NCBI RefSeq assembly: GCF_018130765.1
Contig: NZ_JAFCJZ010000005.1
Location: 359,601-423,600 of the forward strand
DNA from: Bradyrhizobium iriomotense
GTDB lineage: Bacteria > Pseudomonadota > Alphaproteobacteria > Rhizobiales > Xanthobacteraceae
Reading direction: 5' to 3'
DNA length: 64,000 bases
Below the pieces are notes generated by a model, which worked only from the letters and a program-made list of their open reading frames with translations, did no database searches and was not told the origin of the DNA. A program made the position numbers and the translations under genes. Below, piece after piece: positions 50,744-59,908 of the stretch. Position 1 is the stretch's first letter. Every line of letters starts with the position of its first letter.

Positions 50744-51991
50744 TCAGCCGACGAGGCCTCCCATCGGTTTGACGTCGGTGCTGCCGGGGAACACCGTCTC
50801 GGCGAGGACCTTTTCCTCGACGCGCAGATGATCCCTGAGCAGGCCTTTCAGCACGGCACGTAAGTCAGTGGTCGGCTTGAGATCGCGGTCCTCGAGGAGT
50901 TGCGCGGGCTTCAGGCCCGGCCAGTCCGCGATCACGCGGCCGCCGGCGAGCCCGCCGCCGATGAGGAAGGCGACCGTGCCGGTGCCGTGATCGGTGCCTT
51001 GCGTGCCGTTGATGCGCGCGGTGCGGCCGAACTCGGTGACGACGGCGACCACCGTCTCGTGCCACACCTCGCCCATGTTGCTTTCGATCGCGGCGAACGC
51101 GCCGTCGAGCGCGCCGAGCAGATTGTAGAGCTGACCGGACGCTGCGCCTTCGGCGATGTGCGTGTCCCAGCCGACGAAGCCCATCGCGCCGACGCGCGGG
51201 CCGTCGGGCTTGGCGAGATAGCGCGCGGCGGTGCCGGCCGCCTCGGCGAAATAGGCGCGCACGCGCGCGGCGCCGGGTGGCATCAGCGTCGGGTCGTCCG
51301 ACATGGGATCACCGGTGCCGGGCGCGCCGCCGAGCGAGGCGAGCTTCATTCGCGCCTGGAGCACGGTCGCAAGCTTCGGATCGGTGTGCTGGTAGAGATC
51401 GAGCAGGCGGTTCTGTGTGTCCTGGCTCGCCGGCAGGAGTCTTTGCGGCACCCATGTCATGACCGGCGCAGAGCCGCGCACCACCAGCGGCGTCACCGAG
51501 CCGATGCCGAGCGCGCGGCTACCGCGCGGATCGACTCCGCCGCCGGACTCCATCGCGAGCAGCGCGCGGTTGAGCCATCCCGAAGCGGTCGCACCGGGCC
51601 TGGTGAACCCGCTCTCGAGCACGTCCTGGCCGTCGAAATGCGAGCGCTCGCGATAGGGCGTCGCCGTGGCATGGACGATCGCGGCCTTGCCGCTCTTGTA
51701 GAGCCGATGCAGGTTCGGCATCGCCGGATTGAGCGCGAAGAAGGCATCGAGCGGCAGCGCCGGCGGCTTACCGTCGAGCAACAGCGCGCGATCACCGCGC
51801 AAGGCGACCCAGTCGGGATCGCCGACCGGCGCGACCGCGCCGAGGCCATCGAGCGCGCCGCGCAGGATGACGACGAGCAGGCGCGGATCGCGGCCTTCCG
51901 CGCGCGCGATCCGCGGCATCTGGCTCCACGCGAACAGCGCGCCGGAGCCGGCCAGAAGCTCGCGCCGCGTGGGCCAATGATTGACGCCCAT
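50744..51991 (-). CDS. DUF1501 family protein, Tat-exported
   Basis: A 415-residue protein with a twin-arginine signal (TRRELLAGSGALFAWS). The mature part shows DUF1501 (alkaline-phosphatase-superfamily-like) landmarks: LLVVILRGALDGLGAVAP, YRERSHFDGQDVLESG, FVGWDTHIAEGAASG and VTEFGRTARINGTQGTDHGTG with the metal-type Asp/His. Function is unknown. It follows the DUF1800 gene after a two-base gap; the pairing of these two families is common in proteobacteria. Confidence 0.93.
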   Translation of the reverse strand: MGVNHWPTRRELLAGSGALFAWSQMPRIARAEGRDPRLLVVILRGALDGLGAVAPVGDPDWVALRGDRALLLDGKPPALPLDAFFALNPAMPNLHRLYKSGKAAIVHATATPYRERSHFDGQDVLESGFTRPGATASGWLNRALLAMESGGGVDPRGSRALGIGSVTPLVVRGSAPVMTWVPQRLLPASQDTQNRLLDLYQHTDPKLATVLQARMKLASLGGAPGTGDPMSDDPTLMPPGAARVRAYFAEAAGTAARYLAKPDGPRVGAMGFVGWDTHIAEGAASGQLYNLLGALDGAFAAIESNMGEVWHETVVAVVTEFGRTARINGTQGTDHGTGTVAFLIGGGLAGGRVIADWPGLKPAQLLEDRDLKPTTDLRAVLKGLLRDHLRVEEKVLAETVFPGSTDVKPMGGLVG

Positions 51992-51993
51992 GC

Positions 51994-53469
51994 TCACCTC
52001 CTCTGAAAATCCGCCGACATGAACAGGAGCGCAAGCGCCTGCTGCCGGCTCTCGGCACGACCGACCGCCTGCTTCACCTCTTGTGCGATCTCGGACGCAA
52101 AGACGTCCTCGATGATGACTTGCGGATCGGCCATGCCGGTGATGCGCTCGGCAAAATTGTTGGCGATGTCGAGCCGCCGGCCGACGCCATCGATCCAACT
52201 CGCCTCGTCGTCCGGATAACCCTTCGGCGCGGACGGACGCCACAGCGCCTCGCCGAGCAACTCCTGGCCGCCGGTGTAACGGACCGGATCGACGGTCGTG
52301 ATGCCGGTCGCGCGCACCACACCGACGACCCATTCGCTGGGACGCTTGAGCTTCGACGGCGGTCCGCGCCACGCCTCGTCCGACGACACCATCGCGATCG
52401 CGACCTGCTTGAGGTCACCCTCTGTGTCGCGAAAGGTCTTCGCCATCTGCTCGATCAGCACGGGCGGCGGCTCGTCGGCGACGAAGTGCCGCGCGAGCTT
52501 GGTCGCGACATGGGTTGCGGTGGCCGGATGCGCGGCGAGGTCGCGCAGCACCGCGCGGCCCTGCTCGGCGTCCTCCTGCTCGTAGCGCTTGCCGAGCACG
52601 GTCTGCCCGCCGGGCTCGTGCAGCCGCGGATTGAAGGTGAACTCGCCGCCATGCTGGGGATCGGCGCCCGGCGGCACCAGCGTCCAGCCGGTCATGACAT
52701 TGGCGAAGCTGATCACGTCGTCCTGGGTGTAGCCGGTGCGCACACCGACCGTGTGCAGCTCCATGATCTCGCGCGCGATGTTCTCGTTGAGGCCGCGGCT
52801 GCGGTTGATGCCCGCGATCGAGTTCGCGCCCATCGATTCCAGATTGTCGAGATAGAACAGCATCGCCGGATGGCCTTCGACGGCCAGCAGGAGATCGACG
52901 AAGCGGCCGAGCGCGTTGGCGCGAACCGCCTCGCGCTCATAGGCGCCGGACATGCTCTGGATCTTGTTGGCAGAGACGCAGAAATGGTTGGACCAGAACC
53001 ACACCAGCCGCTCGGCGAAACCGATGTCGGCGGCAAGCGCAGCTTCCGTGCGCAGCTTGGCTTCCTGCAAATACATCGGACGTCCGGGATCGGGAACGGC
53101 TTCCGCGGCCTGCTTGGCCGCGATCTCCGCGGCGTCCTTGTCCTGGGCTTGACCTTGCTTCTCCTGGCCCTGAGCTTGCGCCTGGTCTTCCGACATGGCC
53201 GGCGCGGCTGCCGCCATCTGCTGCTTCCTGGCCTGCTGCTGCGCCTGCTTGACCCGCGCCGTCCGCCGCGCATTGGCGTCGGCAACGGTGCGGAACGCTT
53301 TTGCACTCGTGGGAAGGACGGCAGCGGCGGTCAGCACCAGCGGCCGGTCGAGCTCGGCGATCAGCGCGCCGCGCGGGTCGGTGCCGATGGCGGCGATTGA
53401 TCCCGGCCGCGGCCCCATGCCGAAACGATGGAGCGCCAGCACGGCTTCGGCCTTTGCAGAATTGCTCAT
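51994..53469 (-). CDS. DUF1800 family protein
   Basis: A 491-residue protein of DUF1800. Landmarks are ALHRFGMGPRPGSI at the N-terminus, ERLVWFWSNHFCVS, NENIAREIMELHTVGVRTGYTQDDV, the MTGW segment and DEASWIDGVGRRLDIANNFA. A central insertion (about 100-150) is Gln/Ala/Lys-rich and probably disordered. The ATG at 53469 is preferred over an upstream start. It is followed immediately by DUF1501; the pair is probably cotranscribed from a promoter near 53530 with an operator-like motif shared with the blaI-like gene. Confidence 0.92.
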   Translation of the reverse strand: MSNSAKAEAVLALHRFGMGPRPGSIAAIGTDPRGALIAELDRPLVLTAAAVLPTSAKAFRTVADANARRTARVKQAQQQARKQQMAAAAPAMSEDQAQAQGQEKQGQAQDKDAAEIAAKQAAEAVPDPGRPMYLQEAKLRTEAALAADIGFAERLVWFWSNHFCVSANKIQSMSGAYEREAVRANALGRFVDLLLAVEGHPAMLFYLDNLESMGANSIAGINRSRGLNENIAREIMELHTVGVRTGYTQDDVISFANVMTGWTLVPPGADPQHGGEFTFNPRLHEPGGQTVLGKRYEQEDAEQGRAVLRDLAAHPATATHVATKLARHFVADEPPPVLIEQMAKTFRDTEGDLKQVAIAMVSSDEAWRGPPSKLKRPSEWVVGVVRATGITTVDPVRYTGGQELLGEALWRPSAPKGYPDDEASWIDGVGRRLDIANNFAERITGMADPQVIIEDVFASEIAQEVKQAVGRAESRQQALALLFMSADFQRR

Positions 53470-53525
53470 GGCGAACGCCCAATTCTCTCGCGTCTGCCCG
53501 ACGGCGCGCCGTCCCAGGCTACCAA

Positions 53526-53548
53526 TCGTAATGCTACACACCGTAACA
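53526..53548. promoter_or_regulatory. Operator-like motif upstream of DUF1800 (blaI-type match)
   Basis: The core GTAATGCTACA (53528-53538) and flanks match the motif upstream of the blaI-like gene (56581-56603) at 17 of 23 positions in the same orientation. It lies 57 bases before the DUF1800 start. Confidence 0.5.
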
Positions 53549-53643
53549 CTTGAGATGGACCCGGGCAAGCGGAGATTGTGCCACCCCCGTTCGGCTATCG
53601 CGAGCCGCCCATCCGCGGCGACGGAGGGGCGACTGCAACGATC

Positions 53644-56163
53644 TTAGAAATTCGGCCCGAGCGCGATCTTGGTGATCGTGCCGTTCCTGACACCGATCCG
53701 CCATTCCGCCGAGCCGTTGGCGAACTGGGCGATGTAGATATCGCTGTCGAGCGCGGTGACGCCGCGGAACGACACCGCACGCAGTGTGCCGAGCCGCGCC
53801 AGGATGGCCTGGTCGAACGGAAGCTGCTGGCGCGTGATGTCGGCGACCTCGGGCGTCATGTGCTCGTAATCGGGCTGTCCCTTGCCGACACCCTCGATGT
53901 AATGACGCAGCATCTCCTCGCCATTGGCGATCGGAACGGCGCGGCGCGCGGCTCGTCCCGGCTTAGCGCCGAGGGTTGAAGCTTCGACATTGTGGAAGCG
54001 CGTCTGCCGGCCCGGCATCAACACCTCGAGACACCGCCCCGACTTGTCGGCAATCACCCAGGCATTGTTCACGGTGGTCGTGGCAGCCCAGGTCATGTTG
54101 GATCTGACGACGCTCTGGCTCTTGCGATTGCCGTCGGCATCGAGATTGAAGACGCGGATATCGTCGCCCAGCTCGTTGTAGAGCATGATGCGGATCGGCG
54201 AGGTGCCGGCGCGGCCGCGCACATTCTCCTCTTCCGAGCAAGGCAGGATGCCGCCAAGCTCGTCATTGCCGTCGGCCCGGAAGAGCACGTCGCCGGCCTT
54301 GCCGTCGGGCTCGAGCAGCAGACGGAATTCCGCGGTGCCGTTCTCGAACTTGGCGCCGTAGATGTCATAGCCGCCGGGGCCGACGCCGCGGAAGAAGATC
54401 GACTCGAGCGCGCCGAGCGCCACGAACGTCGCCTGCGTCTCATTGAGCTGGCGGTGCACCTTGGCAGCCAGCGGCGCGCTCATCCGGTCGTAGTTCGGCG
54501 TGCCCCGGCGCAGATCCTCGATCCCGCGCAGGATCATCTCCTTGCCGCCGGCGACGGGGACCTGTTCGCGGAAACGGTCCGGCACCTCCGCGACACGGCG
54601 CGCGAAGTCGGCCTCGATCGCCTGTGCGGTGGCCGCATCGATCCGCGGCGCGAGGCGGGCGCCGAACACCGCATTCTGGACCAGCACGCGCGAGACCCTG
54701 GCCTGCTCGTCGCGCAGGAAGATCAGGAGATTGTCGCCGTGGATCGAGAAGACGTCGGCGCCTTCGGCCAGAAGTGCCGTCCTGCCCAGCACGGTTTCCT
54801 GCACCTGAAGCCGATCGCTGTCGCGGCGCACGGTCAGCACGCGGTTCGGCGCAACCTTGTACCAGCCGACATACTGGTCGAGCGATACGGTATCGGCTGC
54901 CGCCGTCGGCACCTCGGCGAGACGAACCGCGCGGATGTCGCGGCCGTTCATGCGCAGCATCAGCTCGGCCGAGCGGCGCTCCGCATCAGCAGAGAACGTG
55001 ATCTCGCCGGACGAGGCCGCGTAGGACGCGGTGCCGTCACGCCCGACCGTCAGGCGCAATTTGCGCTGCCCGGTCAGCTGTCCATAGAGTTCGTCGTCCT
55101 CGCGGAAGATGGCGAACACCGAGGCCGGGCCCATGGCGTAGAAATTGACGAAGGGGCGGTAATGCTCAGCCGGCACCTCGCCGCTATCCGCAACCGTGGG
55201 CGCAGGGTCCGGCGTGCGATAGACGATCATGCCGGTCGACACGATCACCGCCGGCACGATCGCGGCCGCGATCCACAGCCGCTTGCGCCAGCCGACCGCG
55301 ACGGGCATCGCGGCGGCCGCGATGATGCGCTCGACGCGGGCGCGCACGGTCGAGGCCCGCGCCATCGCGAGCTCGACCGGGCGCGGTTTCACGGTGCTGG
55401 CGAAATCGAGCAGGATCTCCGCATAGGACAGCCGGTCGTCGATCACCTCGATCGCCTGCGCGTCGCTAATGATCTCGGCGAGCTCGGCAAGGCGCGCGAG
55501 CTGCCACCAGGAGAACGGGCTGAACCAAAACACCGCGCGATTGAGCGAGGCAAGCAGGAGGATATAGAAATCGCGGTTGGCGACATGCGCGCTTTCATGT
55601 GCAAGCACCGCGAGGCGCTTCTTCGCATCCCATCCCGCAAATTGCGGCGGCACCAGAATGGTCGAGCCGAAGGTGACGGGACCGCCGACGTCGCGGCTGA
55701 CGCGAATGTCGGCATCGATCAAAGGCGCACCCTTCATCGGCTTCGCCGCGCGCGCCAGGCGCCAGGTCAGGCCGAGGCCGATGGCGAGCCGCAGCAGCAA
55801 CAGGCCGGCGACGCCGGCATAGACGATCGTCGCCACCAGCCACCAGTCGATCGAGATGCCGCCTCGCGCCGGTGGTGCGACGACCGCGCGTGGTGTGATC
55901 GGCAGCGCCGGCGGCGGCGTCTCCAGCATCGCGAGGTCGGCCGGCCACAATTCGCCCGGCACCGGCACGGCCGAGGGCAACCGATCGATGGTGAGCGTCG
56001 GCCAATGCATCACGAACGGCATCGCGAGCGAGGCCATGAGCACGACGACCCACGCCGTCATGTGGACGTGCGGATTACGCACACGAAACAGGGTGAGACC
56101 AAACCAGACGACGCCTCCCAGCACAAAGGAGCGCAGCGCCGCCTCCGCCAGAGTTGCGATCAT
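53644..56163 (-). CDS. M56 family (BlaR1/MecR1-like) membrane metallopeptidase with duplicated C-terminal domain
   Basis: An 839-residue sensor-protease candidate. The first 320 residues hold four membrane segments and the zinc-protease motif HESAH (189-193) in an M56 domain, as in BlaR1. The periplasmic part has no penicillin-binding domain. Instead it carries a region around 330-530 and two copies of an approximately 75-residue module (about 540-650 and 738-839) sharing GxEM..IE...G.P.Y..M and FRGV...DIY.A.F.NG.AE. The tandem copies look like an internal duplication. It overlaps the blaI-like gene by four bases, so it probably cleaves or controls that repressor. Confidence 0.88.
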   Translation of the reverse strand: MIATLAEAALRSFVLGGVVWFGLTLFRVRNPHVHMTAWVVVLMASLAMPFVMHWPTLTIDRLPSAVPVPGELWPADLAMLETPPPALPITPRAVVAPPARGGISIDWWLVATIVYAGVAGLLLLRLAIGLGLTWRLARAAKPMKGAPLIDADIRVSRDVGGPVTFGSTILVPPQFAGWDAKKRLAVLAHESAHVANRDFYILLLASLNRAVFWFSPFSWWQLARLAELAEIISDAQAIEVIDDRLSYAEILLDFASTVKPRPVELAMARASTVRARVERIIAAAAMPVAVGWRKRLWIAAAIVPAVIVSTGMIVYRTPDPAPTVADSGEVPAEHYRPFVNFYAMGPASVFAIFREDDELYGQLTGQRKLRLTVGRDGTASYAASSGEITFSADAERRSAELMLRMNGRDIRAVRLAEVPTAAADTVSLDQYVGWYKVAPNRVLTVRRDSDRLQVQETVLGRTALLAEGADVFSIHGDNLLIFLRDEQARVSRVLVQNAVFGARLAPRIDAATAQAIEADFARRVAEVPDRFREQVPVAGGKEMILRGIEDLRRGTPNYDRMSAPLAAKVHRQLNETQATFVALGALESIFFRGVGPGGYDIYGAKFENGTAEFRLLLEPDGKAGDVLFRADGNDELGGILPCSEEENVRGRAGTSPIRIMLYNELGDDIRVFNLDADGNRKSQSVVRSNMTWAATTTVNNAWVIADKSGRCLEVLMPGRQTRFHNVEASTLGAKPGRAARRAVPIANGEEMLRHYIEGVGKGQPDYEHMTPEVADITRQQLPFDQAILARLGTLRAVSFRGVTALDSDIYIAQFANGSAEWRIGVRNGTITKIALGPNF

Positions 56164-56552
56164 TCTTTCTTCACTCCCCTCGCTTTCTTCGCCTTGGCCA
56201 CCTGGTCGGCCAGCGAGCGCAATTGCTGCTGGTCGAGCATCTTGTTGTCCACCATGCCGACGAGGACCTCCTCGATCGAGCCGTTGCAGAACCAGTCGAC
56301 GATGCGCTGCACCGCCTTGGCCGCAACGCGCGCGCGGGGTTCGGCGGCGTTGTACACGTAAGTGCGGCCGTCCACCGTGTGGTTGACATAGCCCTTTTCT
56401 TCCAGCCGGCGCAGCACCGTGCGCACCGTGGATTCCTTCAGGCGCCGCGACAACCGCTCACGCACGATTTCGGCCGTGACAGGACCATGGGCCCAAACCA
56501 GTTGCATGACCTCGTGCTCGAGGTCGCCGAGTTCAGGCAAACGATCGTCCAT
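56160..56552 (-). CDS. BlaI/MecI/CopY family transcriptional repressor
   Basis: A 130-residue repressor with an N-terminal winged helix (LGDLEHEVMQLVWAHGPVTAEIV, then STVRTVLRRLEEKGYVNH) and a C-terminal dimerisation helix region ending in Lys/Arg. In the known systems its M56 partner inactivates it on signal detection. The partner gene follows with a four-base overlap. The family binds short TACA/TGTA dyads, and one is present at 56582-56593. Confidence 0.93.
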   Translation of the reverse strand: MDDRLPELGDLEHEVMQLVWAHGPVTAEIVRERLSRRLKESTVRTVLRRLEEKGYVNHTVDGRTYVYNAAEPRARVAAKAVQRIVDWFCNGSIEEVLVGMVDNKMLDQQQLRSLADQVAKAKKARGVKKE

Positions 56553-56580
56553 GGCATCTGACCTTGCGGATTGAGTTTTC

Positions 56581-56603
56581 TTGTAACGCTACAGACTGTC
56601 GCA
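56581..56603. promoter_or_regulatory. Operator-like motif upstream of the blaI-like gene
   Basis: Contains TGTA-ACGC-TACA (56582-56593), a dyad of the type bound by BlaI/MecI/CopY repressors. It lies 29 bases before the repressor start, in the expected position for autoregulation. A near copy lies before the DUF1800 gene. Confidence 0.55.
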
Positions 56604-56691
56604 TATGAGGCCGCGCCGAGCAACGGCGTTTCCGGCAGGAATGCTACCGCGGGGCTGACCTAACGACGCGCGTTGCGACCCGCGAGGGCGG

Positions 56692-56818
56692 TGCGCTCCC
56701 TCTCCCGCTTGCGGGAGAGGGTTGGGGAGAGGGTGTCTCCGCGCCGGGGCTCCCCAAGAGGATAGAACCCTCACCCGGCGCAAGTGCGCCGACCTCTCCC
56801 GCAAGCGGGAGAGGTGAC
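56692..56818. repeat. Palindromic repeat, CTCTCCCGCTTGCGGGAGAG type
   Basis: Left arm TCCCTCTCCCGCTTGCGGGA and right arm ACCTCTCCCGCAAGCGGGAG in inverted orientation, with GGAGAGGGTG and ACCCTCACCC between. It lies between blaI-type and malic enzyme genes, both transcribed leftward. Confidence 0.85.
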
Positions 56819-56860
56819 CGAGCCAGCCGCCAGATCGAGCCAATCAAAAGTCACCAAGCC

Positions 56861-58513
56861 TCAGTACTTCGGCTCGTACATCTGCGACTGGACCAGGGCC
56901 TTCACGTCATTCGGCGCGGGTCCGTCCGCGAGCCCGCGCTGAAAAGCGACGTCGGCGACCGCGGCGGCGATGCGGACCGAGACTTCGCGGATGCGGGGCA
57001 GAGCCGGATAGAGGCTACCCTGGGCAAGGTCCTCCTTGCCGACGCAATCGGCGAGCGTATGGGCGGCCGCCATGAACATCTCGTCCGTCACCAGCCTGGA
57101 GCGGCTGGCGATGACGCCGAGGCCGACGCCGGGGAAGATGTAGGAGTTGTTGCCCTGGCGCGGCACGAAGGTGCGGCCGTTGAGCGTGACCGGATCATAC
57201 GGGCTGCCGCAGGCGAACAGTGCGCGGCCATCGGTGTAGCGATAGGCGTCCTCCGCCGAGCATTCCGCCTTCGAGGTCGGGTTGGAGAGCGCGAACACGA
57301 TCGGCTGCTCGTTGAGCTCGGCCATCGTCTTCAGCACCTCGGGCGTGAAGGCGCCGCCGACTGCGGCCACGCCGATGATCGCCGTCGGCTTCAGCGTCCT
57401 GATCGCGGTGAGGAAGTCGGCAATCGGCGCCTGGCCGGCATGGGCATAGCGCAGCTTGTGGCCGGAGAGGCTTTCACGGCCGCTGACGACGAGGCCGCGG
57501 GAATCCACCAGCCAGTTGCGCCGGAGTGCTTCGGCTTCCGTGGCGCCTTCCGCCATCATGGCGGAGACCACGAGATCGGCGATGCCGGTCGCCGCCTCGC
57601 CCGCGCCGAGGAACAGGATCTTCTGATCCTTCAGCTTGCCGCCGGAGACGCGCAGGGCCGAGAACAGGCCGGCAAGCGCCACCGCCGCGGTGCCCTGGAT
57701 GTCGTCGTTGAAGACGCAGGCCTCGTCGCGATATTTGTGCAGCAGCCTGAACGCCGAATGATTGGCGAAATCCTCGAACTGGATCAGCACGCCCGGAAAG
57801 GTCTTTCGCGCGGCGGTCATGAACTCGTCGACGAAGCTGTCGTAAGCCTCACCCGAGAGCCGGCGTTCGCGTAAGCCGAGATAATAGGGATCGTTCAGGA
57901 GCTCTTCGTTGTTGGTGCCGACGTCGAGCACGATCGGGAGGCACAGCTCGGGATGCACGCCGGCGCAGGCCGAATAGAGCGAGAGCTTGCCGACCGGAAT
58001 GCCCATGCCATTGGCGCCGAGATCGCCGAGGCCAAGGATGCGTTCGCCGTCAGTGACGACGATCAGTTTTGCGGGATAGGGCCAGTTCTTCAAAATCTCC
58101 GCGATCTGGCCGCGATCGCGCGAGGAGATGAACATGCCACGTGGCCGCTGGAAGATCAGGCCAAACTTCTGGCAGGCGAGCCCGACGGTCGGCGTGTAGA
58201 TGATCGGCTGGATCTCGTCGATATTGTCGACCACGACACGGAAGAACAGCGCCTCGTTGCGGTCATGCAGCGCGTTCAGCGCGACGTATTTTTCGAGGTC
58301 GGTCGGCAGCGCGCGCAGATTGATCAGAACGCGCTCGACCTGCGCCTCGATCGTCAGCACGCAAGGCGGCAGCAGGCCACGCAAGCCGAGCGCGGCGCGC
58401 TCCGCTTCGGTGAAGGCAGTGCCTTTGTTGAGCAAGGGATCGCGCAGCAGCGTCATGCCGTGCGCGGTGTCGGATGATGTCGAATGGGCACTGACCCGAG
58501 CAGGTCTATTCAC
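56861..58513 (-). CDS. maeA: NAD-dependent malic enzyme
   Basis: Converts malate to pyruvate and CO2 with NAD+. A 550-residue enzyme close in length and N-terminal layout to E. coli MaeA. Landmarks are PLLNKGTAFTEAERAALGLRGLLP, YTPTVGLACQKFG, VVTDGERILGLGDLGANGMGIP and the NAD-site LFLGAGEAATGIADL; the Lys and Asp of the active site are in FVFNDDIQGTAAV. The GTG at 58513 with GGGGGA upstream gives the same N-terminal spacing as E. coli; an ATG at 58456 is a shorter alternative. No phosphotransacetylase-like domain is attached. Confidence 0.93.
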   Translation of the reverse strand: MNRPARVSAHSTSSDTAHGMTLLRDPLLNKGTAFTEAERAALGLRGLLPPCVLTIEAQVERVLINLRALPTDLEKYVALNALHDRNEALFFRVVVDNIDEIQPIIYTPTVGLACQKFGLIFQRPRGMFISSRDRGQIAEILKNWPYPAKLIVVTDGERILGLGDLGANGMGIPVGKLSLYSACAGVHPELCLPIVLDVGTNNEELLNDPYYLGLRERRLSGEAYDSFVDEFMTAARKTFPGVLIQFEDFANHSAFRLLHKYRDEACVFNDDIQGTAAVALAGLFSALRVSGGKLKDQKILFLGAGEAATGIADLVVSAMMAEGATEAEALRRNWLVDSRGLVVSGRESLSGHKLRYAHAGQAPIADFLTAIRTLKPTAIIGVAAVGGAFTPEVLKTMAELNEQPIVFALSNPTSKAECSAEDAYRYTDGRALFACGSPYDPVTLNGRTFVPRQGNNSYIFPGVGLGVIASRSRLVTDEMFMAAAHTLADCVGKEDLAQGSLYPALPRIREVSVRIAAAVADVAFQRGLADGPAPNDVKALVQSQMYEPKY

Positions 58514-58810
58514 GAATTCCCCCAGGGAGTTTCTTATTGAACCGCAGGCATTGTCGGCCACCGCCCCCTTGAGATCAAGGACGTAGAAACAAGCGCGTCG
58601 ATTGTGATCTCGCACCGCAGCAGACTGGTGCGAAATCCGGCAAATACGCGCGCGAAAAGGTTAACGCAGCAAGCTCCCTCTCCTCATGGTGAGGGATTGA
58701 GAGCGGCCCCTCTCTCCCCTCGTCATTCCGGGGCGCGCGTCAGCGCGAGCCCGGAATGACGAGAAGGCCTCACAATCCGTCAGGATGAGGAGTCATCTGC
58801 GGCAACAGCG
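58514..58810. other. Intergenic stretch with a small palindrome
   Basis: No gene. Contains CGTCATTCCGGG at 58721-58732 and its inverse at 58750-58761, a short mobile-type hairpin, near a CCCTCTC/GAGAG-rich segment. Confidence 0.55.
58721..58761. repeat. CGTCATTCCGGG palindromic element
   Basis: Twelve-base inverted arms around a GC-rich loop, 41 bases in all. A degenerate related phrase (CGTCATTCCGGGATGACTCC) occurs near 62470. This type is frequent in Bradyrhizobium intergenic DNA. Confidence 0.75.
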
Positions 58811-59812
58811 CTATTCCGGCTTGATGTCGGCGGCCTTCACGATCGGCCACCATTTCTCGGTCTCGGCCTTCTGGAAGGCAGCGAGCGCTGCAGGCGTTTG
58901 CTGAGCTGCAGGCGGGATCTCCTGCCCCAGTTCGGCAAAACGCTGCTTGACGAAAGCATCCGCAAGCACGGCGACGATGGCCGCGTTGAGCCTGGCGACG
59001 ATGTCCTTCGGCGTGTTCTTCGGTGCCCAGATGCCATGCCAGTAGGAAATATAGAGCCCGGGCAGGCCCGCTTCGTCGACGGTGGGAATATCGGGTGCGG
59101 AAGCAAGCCGTGTCGGCGAGGTCACCGCGAACGCCTTGATCGCACCGTTCTTGTATTGCGGCAGCGAGTTCGAGGCCTGGTCGAACATGATGTCGATCTG
59201 GCCTGCGACGAGATCGATCATCGCCGGCCCGGCGCCGCGATAGGGCACGAACTGGAAGTCGGTCCCGGTCTTCTCCTTGAAGAAGACGCCGGCGACATGG
59301 GCGCCGGTGCCCGCGCCCGCCGTCCCGGCGGTGGCCTTGCCGGGATGGGCCTTCAGCCACGCGATCATCTCCTTCAGGTTGTTGGCCTCGAGCGACTTCC
59401 GGCCGACGATGAGCTGCGTGCCCATCGCGATGGTCGCGACCGGCTCGAAATCGGCGATCACGTCATAGGGCAGCTTGAAGATCGCGCCGTTGAGCACATG
59501 CGTACCCCAATGGCCGATGGTGATGGTGGTGCCGTCAGGCGTCGCGCGTGCGACGCGGGCGCCGGCGATGCTGCCGGACGCACCCGCCACGTTCTCGACC
59601 ACGACCGTCGTATGGAGCTCGGCCGCGATCCGCTCGGACAGGATCCGCGCCAGCGTGTCGGTCGGGCCGCCCGCTGCGAACGGCACGACGAGGGTGATGG
59701 GGCGCGACGGAAACGGCTGCGCGTTGCCAGGAGCGGCCCACACCGCGCATCCGATCAGCGCCCAAATGACGAACACATGACCACGACATCCAGCCCAGAG
59801 CCCCCGCATCAT
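58811..59812 (-). CDS. Tripartite tricarboxylate transporter substrate-binding protein (TctC/Bug family)
   Basis: A 333-residue periplasmic binding protein with a signal peptide ending APGNAQ and the Bug-family start PSRPITLVVPFAAGGPTDTLAR. Segments such as ATAGTAGAGTGAHVAGVFFKEKTG and FVPYRGAGPAMIDLVAGQIDIMFDQ are diagnostic. GGAG precedes the ATG at 59812. There are no tctA or tctB membrane genes nearby, so it is one of the many orphan Bug proteins of this kind of genome. Ligand is probably a small carboxylate. Confidence 0.93.
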   Translation of the reverse strand: MMRGLWAGCRGHVFVIWALIGCAVWAAPGNAQPFPSRPITLVVPFAAGGPTDTLARILSERIAAELHTTVVVENVAGASGSIAGARVARATPDGTTITIGHWGTHVLNGAIFKLPYDVIADFEPVATIAMGTQLIVGRKSLEANNLKEMIAWLKAHPGKATAGTAGAGTGAHVAGVFFKEKTGTDFQFVPYRGAGPAMIDLVAGQIDIMFDQASNSLPQYKNGAIKAFAVTSPTRLASAPDIPTVDEAGLPGLYISYWHGIWAPKNTPKDIVARLNAAIVAVLADAFVKQRFAELGQEIPPAAQQTPAALAAFQKAETEKWWPIVKAADIKPE

Positions 59813-59908
59813 CGTCTCCACCCTTTTTGCCGCCCGCATTGTCAGCGGGCTGAGGCTGGAGTGAACGCTGCCGGACGAGCGCAGGCAAGCTGGAATTTTG
59901 CGGAGCCG

